Below, one piece after another: positions 1 through 6,437 of a stretch of 12,115 bases of DNA. A model generated the notes under the pieces. The model worked only from the letters and a program-made list of their open reading frames with translations, searched no databases and was not told the DNA's origin. Positions within the stretch are counted from its first letter, which is position 1, and every line of letters begins with the position of its first letter. The stretch comes from Candidatus Rokuibacteriota bacterium (GTDB taxonomy: Bacteria > Methylomirabilota > Methylomirabilia > Rokubacteriales > CSP1-6). The DNA is taken from the NCBI GenBank assembly GCA_016201575.1, contig JACQCN010000015.1, positions 1 through 12,115 of the forward strand, in the 5' to 3' direction. A program made the position numbers and the translations under genes.

Positions 1-899
1 TGTGGGTCGCGGTGCGCCGTACGTGCGTCGGTGGCCGGCCGTGGCCCTTCCAACGCTTGGGGGGCCGCGGCGCCTCGCCCGGCGGCCACGCCGTCGTCTC
101 CTTCTTCACGCCGACGACGTACGCCAGTCCCGCCGTCGTGAGCGCCTCGCGAAATGCGGTGGTGTCGCCGTAGCCGGCATCCGCGAGCACGGGGCCGGGC
201 GGCACGCCCTCGGCCTGCACGGCCTGGATCTGCCCGAGCGCGATCTGCCACTTTGGCTGGAACGTGATGTGATCGGGCACCCCGGCGGCCCGCCGCCGCC
301 GGCGGTCGCCCGCCCAGCTCTCCGGCAGGTAGAGCTGATAGGCGACCGGCAGGCTCACCGCCTCGTTCGCCACCGACACACTCACCGCCACTTGGCAGTT
401 GTCCTGTTTGCCCAGGACGCCGCAGTACTGCCGGGCCACGCCCACCGAGTGCTGGCCTTTCTTGGGAAACCCGGTGTCGTCCACGATCCACGCGGCCACG
501 GGCCCATGCCGGGCCATCGGCGCCAGCACCCACTCCCGCGCGACGCCCAGCACCGCGCTGGCCTTTCTTGGGAAACCCGGTGTCGTCCACGATCCACGCG
601 GCCACGGGCCCATGCCGGGCCATCGGCGCCAGCACCCACTCCCGCGCGACGCCCAGCACCGCGGCGGCGTCCCAGGGCGCGTCGGCGACAAAATGATGCA
701 TCGACTGGTGGCGGGCGCGGACATGCCGCGGATCGATGCGTGCCGCCATCGGCTCGATGCTCTTGCGCTCCCCGGGCAGGCACAGGCCGGTGACGTAGGC
801 GCGCAGCGGCTCATGGCGATCCCGGTGGCCGAGCGCCGCGGCCAGGCGGTCCACATAGGCGGCGAAGCGTTGGGCACAAGCCGTCTCGGAGGTAGGCAT
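1..899 (-). pseudogene. IS701-family transposase, frameshifted and truncated by the window edge
   Basis: DDE transposase that would excise and insert the element. The ATG at 899 opens a frame with typical IS701 segments: an early helical part, LPGERKSIEPMAAR at about residues 41-54, HQSMHHFVADAPWD at 64-77, and WIVDDTGFPKKG at 102-113, which holds the first catalytic Asp. An exact 106-bp tandem duplication (451-556 and 557-662) then shifts the frame. The native sequence resumes only in another frame, with VGVARQYCGVLGKQDN, then VLADAGYGD holding the second Asp. The shifted frame stays open to the window edge but no longer encodes transposase. Deleting one copy restores one continuous family-like protein. 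The third acidic residue lies outside the window. The product is almost certainly inactive unless the duplication is an assembly error. Confidence 0.85.
451..663. repeat. Exact 106-bp tandem duplication inside the transposase
   Basis: Bases 451-556 are repeated without mismatch at 557-662, and one further base (663) continues the match. The period of 106 is not a multiple of three, so the second copy shifts the reading frame by one. The duplicated block encodes the segment from about AVLGVAREW to TGFPKKGQ, including the DD motif with the first catalytic Asp. The copies are identical, which suggests a recent event or an assembly artefact. Confidence 0.95.
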
Positions 900-1048
900 A
901 CGTCCAGCCTGGCAGGGTACCCCATGAATTCCCTAGCTTTTTTAACACAGTAGTATTAGTCCGGCACGCCGCTCAACTGGCCGGTTTTCTCAGCAGAGAC
1001 GGACGCGCGTGTCCGCTTGAGGCAGAGTCCCGGGTCAACCTCTTGCGA

Positions 1049-1067
1049 GCGCCGGCTCGGCCGGCGC
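1049..1067 (-). terminator. GC-rich hairpin 20 bp downstream of the OMP gene
   Basis: A perfect 8-bp inverted repeat (gcgccggc / gccggcgc) with a 3-nt loop lies just beyond the stop codon of the barrel gene. In the minus direction it is not followed by a T run, so it is not a textbook intrinsic terminator. Its position at the end of the pal-OMP pair makes a transcription-ending or mRNA-stabilising role plausible. Confidence 0.4.
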
Positions 1068-1086
1068 AATCCGAGGGGAGAGGTTC

Positions 1087-1746
1087 CTAGAAGCGGACGG
1101 AAATGCCGTAGAGGAGGTCCGACGTGTTCGCGTCGCGACCGATCGCCCGGCCGAGCGGCAGGAACTTCTCCGGGCCCGAGTTCGTGAACCGGTACTCGCC
1201 GAAGAGCGACGCGTTCTCGGCGAACTGCCAGGCGAGGCCGGCGCCACCGAGCACGCCGAGCGACAGCGACAGGTCGCGCTGGCTCGTGAGCGGGCCCACG
1301 GCGGTCACGTCGTCAGGCCGGACGACGAAGAGCGCGGGACCGAGCGACAGGTAGGGCTGGAGCTGTGTCTTCGCCGACGCGTCACGCGCCAGCGTGGGCC
1401 AGCGCAGCCTCAGGTCGAACGAGATCGCGTCGAAGTGCAGCCCCGTGTCGATCAGCCGGGTGGACCCGTCGGACGGACCCGACGCCGGCGCGAGCCCCTT
1501 CGAGGGCACGTTGGGCTGGATGCGCGAGACGTCCACGCCGACACCGAGCGAGCGGGAGCTGTCCAGCCAGTACCCGAGGCCACTCGGGAGCGACGCCGCC
1601 CCTGACCGGGCGGCGTCGCTTCCGGTCTTCGCGTCTTGCGCCGCGTCCGGCGCCGCCGGCGACCCGGCGCTAGCGACTCCCGCGCCGCTGGCCAAGCCGG
1701 CCAGGACGACCGCGCAAACCAGAACCACTCGGAACCAGCGAGTCAT
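1087..1746 (-). CDS. Outer-membrane beta-barrel protein (OMP_b-brl/OmpA-barrel type)
   Basis: Predicted small outer-membrane beta-barrel of unknown specific role. The N-terminus is a signal peptide: basic start (MTRWFR), hydrophobic core VVLVCAVVLAGLAS, and a likely cut after the VASA segment near residue 28. A low-complexity Ala/Asp/Ser stretch (about 30-52) follows. The remaining ~165 residues alternate polar and apolar residues in strand-like runs such as LGVGVDVSRIQ, ISFDLRLRW, PYLSLGPALFVV, ASLFGEYRF and LLYGISVRF. It ends in the aromatic residue (Phe) expected of a beta-signal recognised by the BAM complex. Length and pattern fit an 8-stranded barrel. A GTG one codon upstream (1749) is an alternative start; neither has a strong ribosome site. 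It lies 38 bp downstream of pal on the same strand, so the two are probably co-transcribed. Confidence 0.75.
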   Translation of the reverse strand: MTRWFRVVLVCAVVLAGLASGAGVASAGSPAAPDAAQDAKTGSDAARSGAASLPSGLGYWLDSSRSLGVGVDVSRIQPNVPSKGLAPASGPSDGSTRLIDTGLHFDAISFDLRLRWPTLARDASAKTQLQPYLSLGPALFVVRPDDVTAVGPLTSQRDLSLSLGVLGGAGLAWQFAENASLFGEYRFTNSGPEKFLPLGRAIGRDANTSDLLYGISVRF

Positions 1747-1787
1747 CACTCTGCTTCAAAGTCCCCGGAAAGGATAGCACGGGATCT

Positions 1788-2618
1788 CTACCGGCGCCGG
1801 ACGAGGGTGTGCGCACGCCGGTTCTTGGCCCAGCACGCCTCGGTGTCGTCGGTGCAGAGGGGCCGCTCCTCGCCGTAGCTGATGACGGTGATCCGGCTGG
1901 CCGGCACGCCCTGCGCGACCAGGTAGTTCATCGCGGACTCGGCCCGGTGGTGGCCGAGGGCCAGGTTGTACTCGTTGGTGCCCCGGTCGTCGCAGTGGCC
2001 CTCGATCAGGATCGCCGCCGACGGGTGCGCGCGCAGCCACTCCGCGTTCGCGTTGAGGACATTGGCCGCGTCGGGACGGATGTCGTACCGGTCGAAGTCG
2101 AAGTGAATGTCCCGCAGCTCCGGTACCGCGGCGAACTCCTTCGGCTCGGGGCGCATCGCCCCCGATACGCCCTGCCCGCCGCCGGCACCGCCCACTCCGC
2201 CGCCGCCGGCCGCGCCCGCGGCACCGGGGCCGACGCCCGATGCGCCCGTGCCGCCGCCCGTCGCCCCACCCGCGCCGCCCCGGCCGTCGCCCCGGCCACC
2301 CGCGCCGCCGGCGTCGCCCTGAGCCCCTCCGCTCCGCCAGTCACTGCCGTCGCCGCCACCCCGGCCGCCAGCTCCCTGGCCGGAGCCGGCGCCACCTCGC
2401 CCCTCGCCTCCGGCCATGTCCCCGCCGCCCGCACGGGCCGAGCCGGCGGCACCGCCCTGTTCCGAGCCATCGGCGCCGCTGCCGGCCCCCGATGCTCCGA
2501 CTCTTCCGGGCGCCACCGCCATCGACGTCGCCGGCTCTTTGGCGCAGCCGAAGAGGCAGAGAACCGCGATGCAGATCGGTACGACTACCGCGTGGAGTTG
2601 CCGTTGTGAGTGATCCAT
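1788..2618 (-). CDS. pal: Peptidoglycan-associated lipoprotein (Pal/OmpA C-terminal domain) with long Gly/Ala linker
   Basis: Outer-membrane lipoprotein that binds peptidoglycan and, in the Tol-Pal family, links outer membrane to cell wall during division. Residues 1-24 form a lipoprotein signal ending in LFG before the lipidated Cys25. Residues about 40-153 are an extraordinary Gly/Ala-rich low-complexity linker; canonical Pal has only a short tether. The OmpA-like domain covers about 164-276: DIHFDFDRYDI near 170-180, EGHCDDRGTNEYNLALG around 206-222 (peptidoglycan-binding loop), then HHRA and SYGEERP. C255 and C262 form the Cys pair common in Pal proteins (PLCTDDTEACW). The ATG follows a purine-rich leader (gagcgaggg) and directly starts the signal peptide. 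tolB, tolA and ybgF are not in the window. It is upstream of the OMP barrel gene in the same direction. Confidence 0.85.
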   Translation of the reverse strand: MDHSQRQLHAVVVPICIAVLCLFGCAKEPATSMAVAPGRVGASGAGSGADGSEQGGAAGSARAGGGDMAGGEGRGGAGSGQGAGGRGGGDGSDWRSGGAQGDAGGAGGRGDGRGGAGGATGGGTGASGVGPGAAGAAGGGGVGGAGGGQGVSGAMRPEPKEFAAVPELRDIHFDFDRYDIRPDAANVLNANAEWLRAHPSAAILIEGHCDDRGTNEYNLALGHHRAESAMNYLVAQGVPASRITVISYGEERPLCTDDTEACWAKNRRAHTLVRRR

Positions 2619-2702
2619 ACCCTCGCTCTATCTCCCCCTTACCCACGCCCGAGCAGTAACTGCGCCCGAGAAAGTTCGCTGCCTGAGCAGACTCTACGGC
2701 AG

Positions 2703-2718
2703 CGGTCCCCCGGGACCG
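2703..2718. other. Small inverted repeat between pal and the broken SBP56-like gene
   Basis: The arms cggtcc and ggaccg enclose a 4-nt loop. On the plus strand a short T4 run follows a few bases later, but no plus-strand gene precedes it. On the minus strand no T run follows. It could separate transcription of the upstream fragment from pal, but support is weak. Confidence 0.25.
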
Positions 2719-2748
2719 AAGTTTTGTGTGCGCGGCCGCGCGCCGGTG

Positions 2749-3024
2749 TCAGTTCGTCTCGGCGAGCAGGGTGCGGACGTCGAGGAAGGCCTGGCGGGAT
2801 CCGCCCCTGGCGGTCGACCAGGTAGAGGAGGTCGGAGAGGCGAGGTTCACGTCGATCACGCTCAGGAAGTCCGGCCCCTCACCGGCGGGCAGCGTCCAGG
2901 CGTACACCACCTTCTCGGGCTGGCGCAGGCCCCTGATGTACGGCGACAGGCACGTCTCCGCGTACACGGCGCCGGCGGCGAGCGCGACGGCGAGGAGCGA
3001 GCCGAGAGCGATCGAGCGTCCCAG
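2749..3024 (-). pseudogene. N-terminal fragment resembling selenium-binding protein SBP56 (methanethiol oxidase)
   Basis: The frame contains a signal-peptide-like run (SLLAVALAAGAVYA), then ETCLSPYIRGL, VVYAWTL and FLSVIDVN. These match the start of exported SBP56-family proteins, normally about 450 residues. Here the frame ends after about 91 codons. The last part does not look like SBP56. From 2839 to 2798 another frame reads LSDLLYLVDRQGRI, and from 2796 the original frame reads RQAFLDVRTLLAETN. Together they faintly recall a sorbosone-dehydrogenase-type beta-propeller with a one-base shift. There is no ATG, GTG or TTG ahead of the signal peptide. A CTG at 3024 sits 6 nt after a perfect ggagg and is the only well-placed start; the GTG at 2967 would cut off the signal. 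I read this as a decayed or chimeric remnant 78 bp behind the aminotransferase gene; a short functional peptide is less likely. Confidence 0.5.
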
Positions 3025-3102
3025 GAGCGACCTCCGTGTCCGATCGCTTCGCGGACTTGTACCCGGCTTGCGGGCGCGGCGCTCTGCGGGCGGAAGGCTC
3101 GC

Positions 3103-4419
3103 TCAGGAGACTTCGAGGGCGCAGACGGTGGCGAGGGCGCGCTCCAGGACCCGGAGCCCCGCGTCCAGCTCCTCGTCGGTGATGCTGAGCGGGCCGAGGA
3201 AGCGCACGACGTTCTTGTGCGCCCCCGCCTTGACGAGCACCACGCCGGCTCGGAGCGCCTCGGCGACGACGGCGCTCGCCGCCTCGGGCGCGGGCTCCTT
3301 GGTGCGCCGGTCGGTGACCAGCTCCATCGCCACCATGGCGCCGAGCCCCCGGACGTCGCCGACCAGCTCGTAGGCGGCCTGCCACGCGCGGAACCGCTCG
3401 AGCACGCGGGCGCCGATCGCGCGCGCCCGCGCGCCGCAGTCCTCCCGCTCGAGAATGTCGATCACGGCCAGCGCGGCGGCGCAGGCCAGGGGGTTGCCGC
3501 CGAACGTCGTGCCGAGGCCGCCGGGCGGCACGGCGTCCATCACGTCGCTGCGCCCTACCACCGCCGAGAGCGGCAAGCCGTCGGCGACCGACTTCGCGAC
3601 CGCGACGAGGTCGGGGACGACGTCGAAGTGCTCGATGCCGAAGCGGCGCCCGGTGCGATAGAAGCCGGTCTGGATCTCGTCGGCGATGAAGAGGATGCCC
3701 CGCTCCCGGCAGCAGGCGGCGATGCCCTGGACGAACGCGGCGGGCGGCACGATGAAACCGCCCTCGCCCTGCACCGGCTCCATGATGGTGGCCGCGACGC
3801 GATCCGCGCCCACGTCGCCGACGAGACGGCGGAACGCGTCGAGACAGGCGGCGACCGTCTCCGCCTCGGAGCCGAGGCTCGAGCGGTAGAGATACGGGAA
3901 CGGGCTCCGGTAGACCTCCGGCGCCAGCGGGCCGAAGCCCTCGCTCTTGGCCCGGCTCGTCAGCGTGAGGGTCAGGAGCGTCCGACCGTGAAAGGCGTTC
4001 TCGAACGAGATGACGGCCGGCCGGCCCGTCGCGTAGCGGGCGATCTTCACCGCGTTCTCGACGGCCTCGGCGCCCGAGTTGATGAGCATCGCCTTCTTGT
4101 CGCCGCGCCCCGGCGTGATCTCGCACAGGCGCCGGGCCAGGCGCACGTAGGGCTCGTAGGGCAGGACATGGAAGCAGGCGTGGAGCATGCGGCCGGCCTG
4201 CTCCCGGATCGCCTGGACGACCTCGGGGTGGTTGGCGCCCGCGTTGAGCGCGCCGATGCCGCCGCCGAAGTCGAGGTAGCGGTTGCCGTCGACGTCGGTG
4301 ATGACGGCGCCGCTGGTGGAGGCGACGAAGACCGGGTGCTGCTGGTCGACGCCGCGGGCGACGTATCGCTCCCGCAGCCGCATCAACTCCTGGGACCGGG
4401 TACCCGGAATATCCGCCAT
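3103..4419 (-). CDS. gabT: Class III PLP-dependent aminotransferase, 4-aminobutyrate (GABA) aminotransferase-like
   Basis: Cytosolic fold-type I, class III aminotransferase expected to move an omega-amino group from a donor such as GABA to 2-oxoglutarate, giving a semialdehyde and glutamate. Its 438 residues match the family length. Visible landmarks: DVDGNRYLDFGGGIG at 42-56; phosphate-binding NSGAEAVENAVK at 114-125; NAFHGRT at 141-147; EPVQGEGG at 214-221; IADEIQTGFYRTG at 245-257 with cofactor-contacting D247; the PLP-binding lysine K276 in AVAKSVADGLPL; and TTFGGNPLACAA at 304-315. The ATG follows a strong ggaggagg ribosome site. An aldehyde dehydrogenase gene lies upstream on the same strand across a repeat-filled spacer, so the two may form a degradation pathway. 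Acetylornithine, beta-alanine, 5-aminovalerate and putrescine enzymes are close relatives, so the substrate is inferred. Confidence 0.85.
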   Translation of the reverse strand: MADIPGTRSQELMRLRERYVARGVDQQHPVFVASTSGAVITDVDGNRYLDFGGGIGALNAGANHPEVVQAIREQAGRMLHACFHVLPYEPYVRLARRLCEITPGRGDKKAMLINSGAEAVENAVKIARYATGRPAVISFENAFHGRTLLTLTLTSRAKSEGFGPLAPEVYRSPFPYLYRSSLGSEAETVAACLDAFRRLVGDVGADRVAATIMEPVQGEGGFIVPPAAFVQGIAACCRERGILFIADEIQTGFYRTGRRFGIEHFDVVPDLVAVAKSVADGLPLSAVVGRSDVMDAVPPGGLGTTFGGNPLACAAALAVIDILEREDCGARARAIGARVLERFRAWQAAYELVGDVRGLGAMVAMELVTDRRTKEPAPEAASAVVAEALRAGVVLVKAGAHKNVVRFLGPLSITDEELDAGLRVLERALATVCALEVS

Positions 4420-4467
4420 GGCCGCCTCCTCCTCCCGAGTCTACTCCCTGGGCGGCGCCAACCCGAG

Positions 4468-4493
4468 GATCGCTCAAGAGCACCCAGATGCGA
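4468..4493 (+). repeat. Dispersed spacer repeat, copy A
   Basis: The segment gatcgctcaagagcacccag and its continuation agatgc resemble copy B (4603-4627) and, inverted, copy C (4692-4719). It shares the core gatcgctcaa-ag-cccagatgc with two or three substitutions. It lies near the aminotransferase side of the spacer, so the spacer carries three related units. Confidence 0.6.
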
Positions 4494-4503
4494 GCCGCCG
4501 GCC

Positions 4504-4574
4504 GTTCGAGCGAGCGCCGAAGGCGCGAGGCGAGGGCCGGCAGTTCGAGCGAGCGCCGAAGGCGCGAGGCGAGG
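4504..4574. repeat. Direct repeat, two 32-bp copies with 39-bp period
   Basis: The unit beginning gttcgagcgagcgccgaagg is present identically at 4504-4535 and 4543-4574, separated by 7 bp. Each copy contains a small palindrome (gcgcc-gaa-ggcgc) that could form a hairpin. No gene covers it. It resembles the GC-rich repetitive extragenic elements that multiply in bacterial spacers. Confidence 0.8.
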
Positions 4575-4600
4575 CCGTTACTCCCCGGCCGCCGACCGCG

Positions 4601-4721
4601 CAGATCGCTCAAAAGTGCCCAGATGCTAGGCGGCGAGGAGCGACGACTGAGGCGTACATCTGGTACGCCGCAGGGAGGAGCGACGAGCCAACGACGCAGA
4701 TGGGTACTTTTCAGCGATCTG
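4601..4721. repeat. 121-bp imperfect palindrome with central hairpin (repetitive extragenic element)
   Basis: The outer arms are 4601-4630 and the inverse of 4692-4721; the first 20 bases of each match at 18 positions (cagatcgct-aaaagt-ccc). At its centre is a perfect 7-bp stem, ggcgtac (4651-4657) and gtacgcc (4663-4669), with loop atctg. The midpoints of outer arms and inner hairpin differ by only one base, so they are concentric. Between them the 12-mer gaggagcgacga occurs as a direct repeat at 4635-4646 and 4675-4686, flanking the hairpin. The right arm runs into the aldehyde dehydrogenase gene and supplies its stop codon. It may act as a transcript-end structure, and its order suggests a mobile palindromic element. 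Confidence 0.75.
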
Positions 4722-6204
4722 CGGAGTCGATCTGGGCGCGCTGGAGACGGCCGGAGTAGTCGACGTACACCGTCTTCCACTCCGTCATGATGTCGAGCAC
4801 GGTCCACCCGCCCTCGCGGTGCCCGTTGCCCGTCTGCCGGACGCCCCCGAAGGGGAACTGCACCTCGGCCCCGATGGTCGAGGCGTTGACGTAGATGATG
4901 CCGGTGGCCAGCGCCTCGATCGCGCGAAAGGCGCGGTCGATGTCGCGCGTGTAGATGGCCGAGGAGAGCCCGTAGCTGGTGGCGTTGGCGATCTCGATCG
5001 CCTGGTCGAAGCTCTTGGCCCGCAGCACGGCCACGGAGGGCCCGAAGATCTCCTCGCGCGCGACCCGCATCGCCGGCTCGACGTCGGCGAAGATCGTCGG
5101 CCGGTAGAAGTGGCCCCGGGCGAGCGCCCCGTCGGTGGCGGGCTCGCCGCCGATCAGCACCCGCGCGCCCTCGCTCCGCCCGACCCGCGTGTACTCGTGG
5201 ATCCGCTGGAGCTGGCGGGCGTTGATGACGGGACCGACGTCGGTGCTGGGCTCGAGCCCCGAGCCCAGGCGCAGCCGGCGCGCGCGCTCGACGAAGCGGT
5301 CGGTGAACGCGCCCGCCACCGCCTCGTGGACGATCACGCGGCTCGCCGCCGTGCAGCGCTGGCCCGTGGTCCCGAAGCCGCCCCACACCGCGCCGTCGAC
5401 GGCGAGATCGAGCGCCGCGTCATCCATCACGATGATGGCGTTCTTCCCGCCCATCTCGAGTGACACCTTCTTGCCCTCCGCGGCACAGATCGTCGCCACC
5501 TGCCGGCCGACCGCGGTGGAGCCCGTGAACGAGACGAGGTCCACGCCCGGATGGCGGACGAGGGCGTCGCCCGCCTCCTCGCCGATCCCGTGCACGAGGC
5601 TCACGACTCCGCCGGGCAGCCCCGCCTCCGTCAGGATCTCGACGAGCACCGTCGCCAGGAGCGGCGTGTCCTCGGCGGGCTTGAACACCACCGCGTTGCC
5701 GCACACCAGCGCCGGAAAGATCTTCCAGGTGGGGATGGCCAGGGGGAAGTTCCAGGGCGTGATGACGGCGACGACGCCCACCGGCACGCGCACGGCCAGG
5801 CCGAGCTTCTGCGGGAGCTCGCACGGGGCCTGGACACCGAAGAGGCGCCGGCCCTCGCCGGCCATGTAATCGGCGGTGTCGATGCCTTCCTGGACGTCGC
5901 CGAGCGCCTCGGTCAGCACCTTGCCCATCTCGCGCGTCATCAGCCGCCCGATCTCGTCCTTGCGGCGCCGCAGGATCTCGCCGGCGCGACGGACCGCCTC
6001 GGCCCGGCGCGGGGCCGGCACCCGGCGCCACTGCGCGAAGCCCTCCCGCGCGGCCTGGACGGCGCGGTCGACGTCGCGGGCGTCGGAGCGGGGGAACCGG
6101 CCGATGAGGTCGGTGGTGTCGGCGGGGTTGAGGTCGTCGAAGGTCTGGCCGGAGACGGCCGAGACCCACTGACCGCCGATGTAGTTCTGGTAGACCTCTG
6201 ACAT
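4711..6204 (-). CDS. NAD-type aldehyde (semialdehyde) dehydrogenase
   Basis: ALDH-superfamily enzyme oxidising an aldehyde to a carboxylic acid in the cytosol; 497 residues, standard length. Visible motifs: TPWNFPLAIP at 149-158 with oxyanion-hole N152; FKPAEDTPL at 174-182 with K175 and E178, an acidic residue where NAD-preferring members bind the adenine ribose; FTGST at 226-230; general base E250 in LEMGGKNA; catalytic C284 in GQRCTAASR; EEIFGPS; and PFGGVRQTGNGHREGG near the C-terminus, a signature of the semialdehyde/aminoadipate-type ALDH group. The ATG has a good aggggagg ribosome site 6 nt upstream. The last codons and the TGA lie within the palindromic repeat. With the GabT-like neighbour a semialdehyde substrate (succinic, glutaric or similar) is likely, but the sequence does not settle it. 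A 17-bp palindrome 114 bp upstream may be an operator. Confidence 0.88.
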   Translation of the reverse strand: MSEVYQNYIGGQWVSAVSGQTFDDLNPADTTDLIGRFPRSDARDVDRAVQAAREGFAQWRRVPAPRRAEAVRRAGEILRRRKDEIGRLMTREMGKVLTEALGDVQEGIDTADYMAGEGRRLFGVQAPCELPQKLGLAVRVPVGVVAVITPWNFPLAIPTWKIFPALVCGNAVVFKPAEDTPLLATVLVEILTEAGLPGGVVSLVHGIGEEAGDALVRHPGVDLVSFTGSTAVGRQVATICAAEGKKVSLEMGGKNAIIVMDDAALDLAVDGAVWGGFGTTGQRCTAASRVIVHEAVAGAFTDRFVERARRLRLGSGLEPSTDVGPVINARQLQRIHEYTRVGRSEGARVLIGGEPATDGALARGHFYRPTIFADVEPAMRVAREEIFGPSVAVLRAKSFDQAIEIANATSYGLSSAIYTRDIDRAFRAIEALATGIIYVNASTIGAEVQFPFGGVRQTGNGHREGGWTVLDIMTEWKTVYVDYSGRLQRAQIDSADR

Positions 6205-6317
6205 GGCGTGCCTCCCCTGGCGGCGATCTCCTCCTCATCATCGGAGAAGGCGCCGGGGAACACAACGCCTACGGACTGGGGCACCGGCTCGCGCCACCCA
6301 GGACGTCGCGCCCATCG

Positions 6318-6334
6318 TGACGAACGTTTCGTCA
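6318..6334. promoter_or_regulatory. Operator-like palindrome upstream of the aldehyde dehydrogenase gene
   Basis: The sequence tgacgaacgtttcgtca is a perfect 7-bp inverted repeat (tgacgaa / ttcgtca) with a 3-nt centre. It sits in the 233-bp spacer between the metalloprotein gene and the dehydrogenase, 114 bp before the dehydrogenase ATG. Size, symmetry and the acgaa-cgt-ttcgt core resemble sites bound by TetR/AcrR-type dimers. No regulator gene is in the window and no clear -35/-10 pair was found beside it, so regulation is inferred. Confidence 0.4.
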
Positions 6335-6437
6335 GCCGGGGCGCAAGATTTGCCGCCTTGCGCGCGCACGTCGCGAGGGCGAGCGCCCGAGCCCTGCGCG
6401 GCCGGCCACGCTCTTCGCGGTCCTCGTCGCGGACCCG

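Larger units (their letters stand above)
1..960 (-). mobile_element. Partial IS701-family insertion sequence (one end only)
   Basis: The element is recognised from its transposase, which reads on the minus strand and runs off the left edge of the window. The promoter-proximal end lies on the right, between the transposase start at 899 and about 960. There the local base composition turns sharply AT-rich (a T6 run near 936-941 and a cagtagtattag segment ending at 960), unlike the GC-rich host DNA beyond. I place the element end near 960 on that basis. The other terminus is outside the window, so neither the terminal inverted repeat nor a target duplication could be confirmed. Confidence 0.7.

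Noticed and set aside
451..663. CRISPR-like repeat
   Set aside because: Two long adjacent copies without spacers are a tandem duplication, not a CRISPR array.
399..953. A plus-strand frame showing an internal protein repeat
   Set aside because: The repeat is only the 106-bp duplication read antisense to the transposase.
2728..4629. A plus-strand frame of over 600 codons antisense to the aminotransferase
   Set aside because: Antisense shadow of a well-supported gene, with Arg/Asp/Glu/Ala-rich sequence and no domain; it even runs through the spacer repeats.
2879..5386. A minus-strand frame open for about 2.5 kb across the aminotransferase, the repeat spacer and the dehydrogenase
   Set aside because: It is rich in Arg, Ala, Pro and Gly with no recognisable motif and lies out of frame with two enzymes that have complete catalytic motifs. 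Long shadow frames are common at this GC content.
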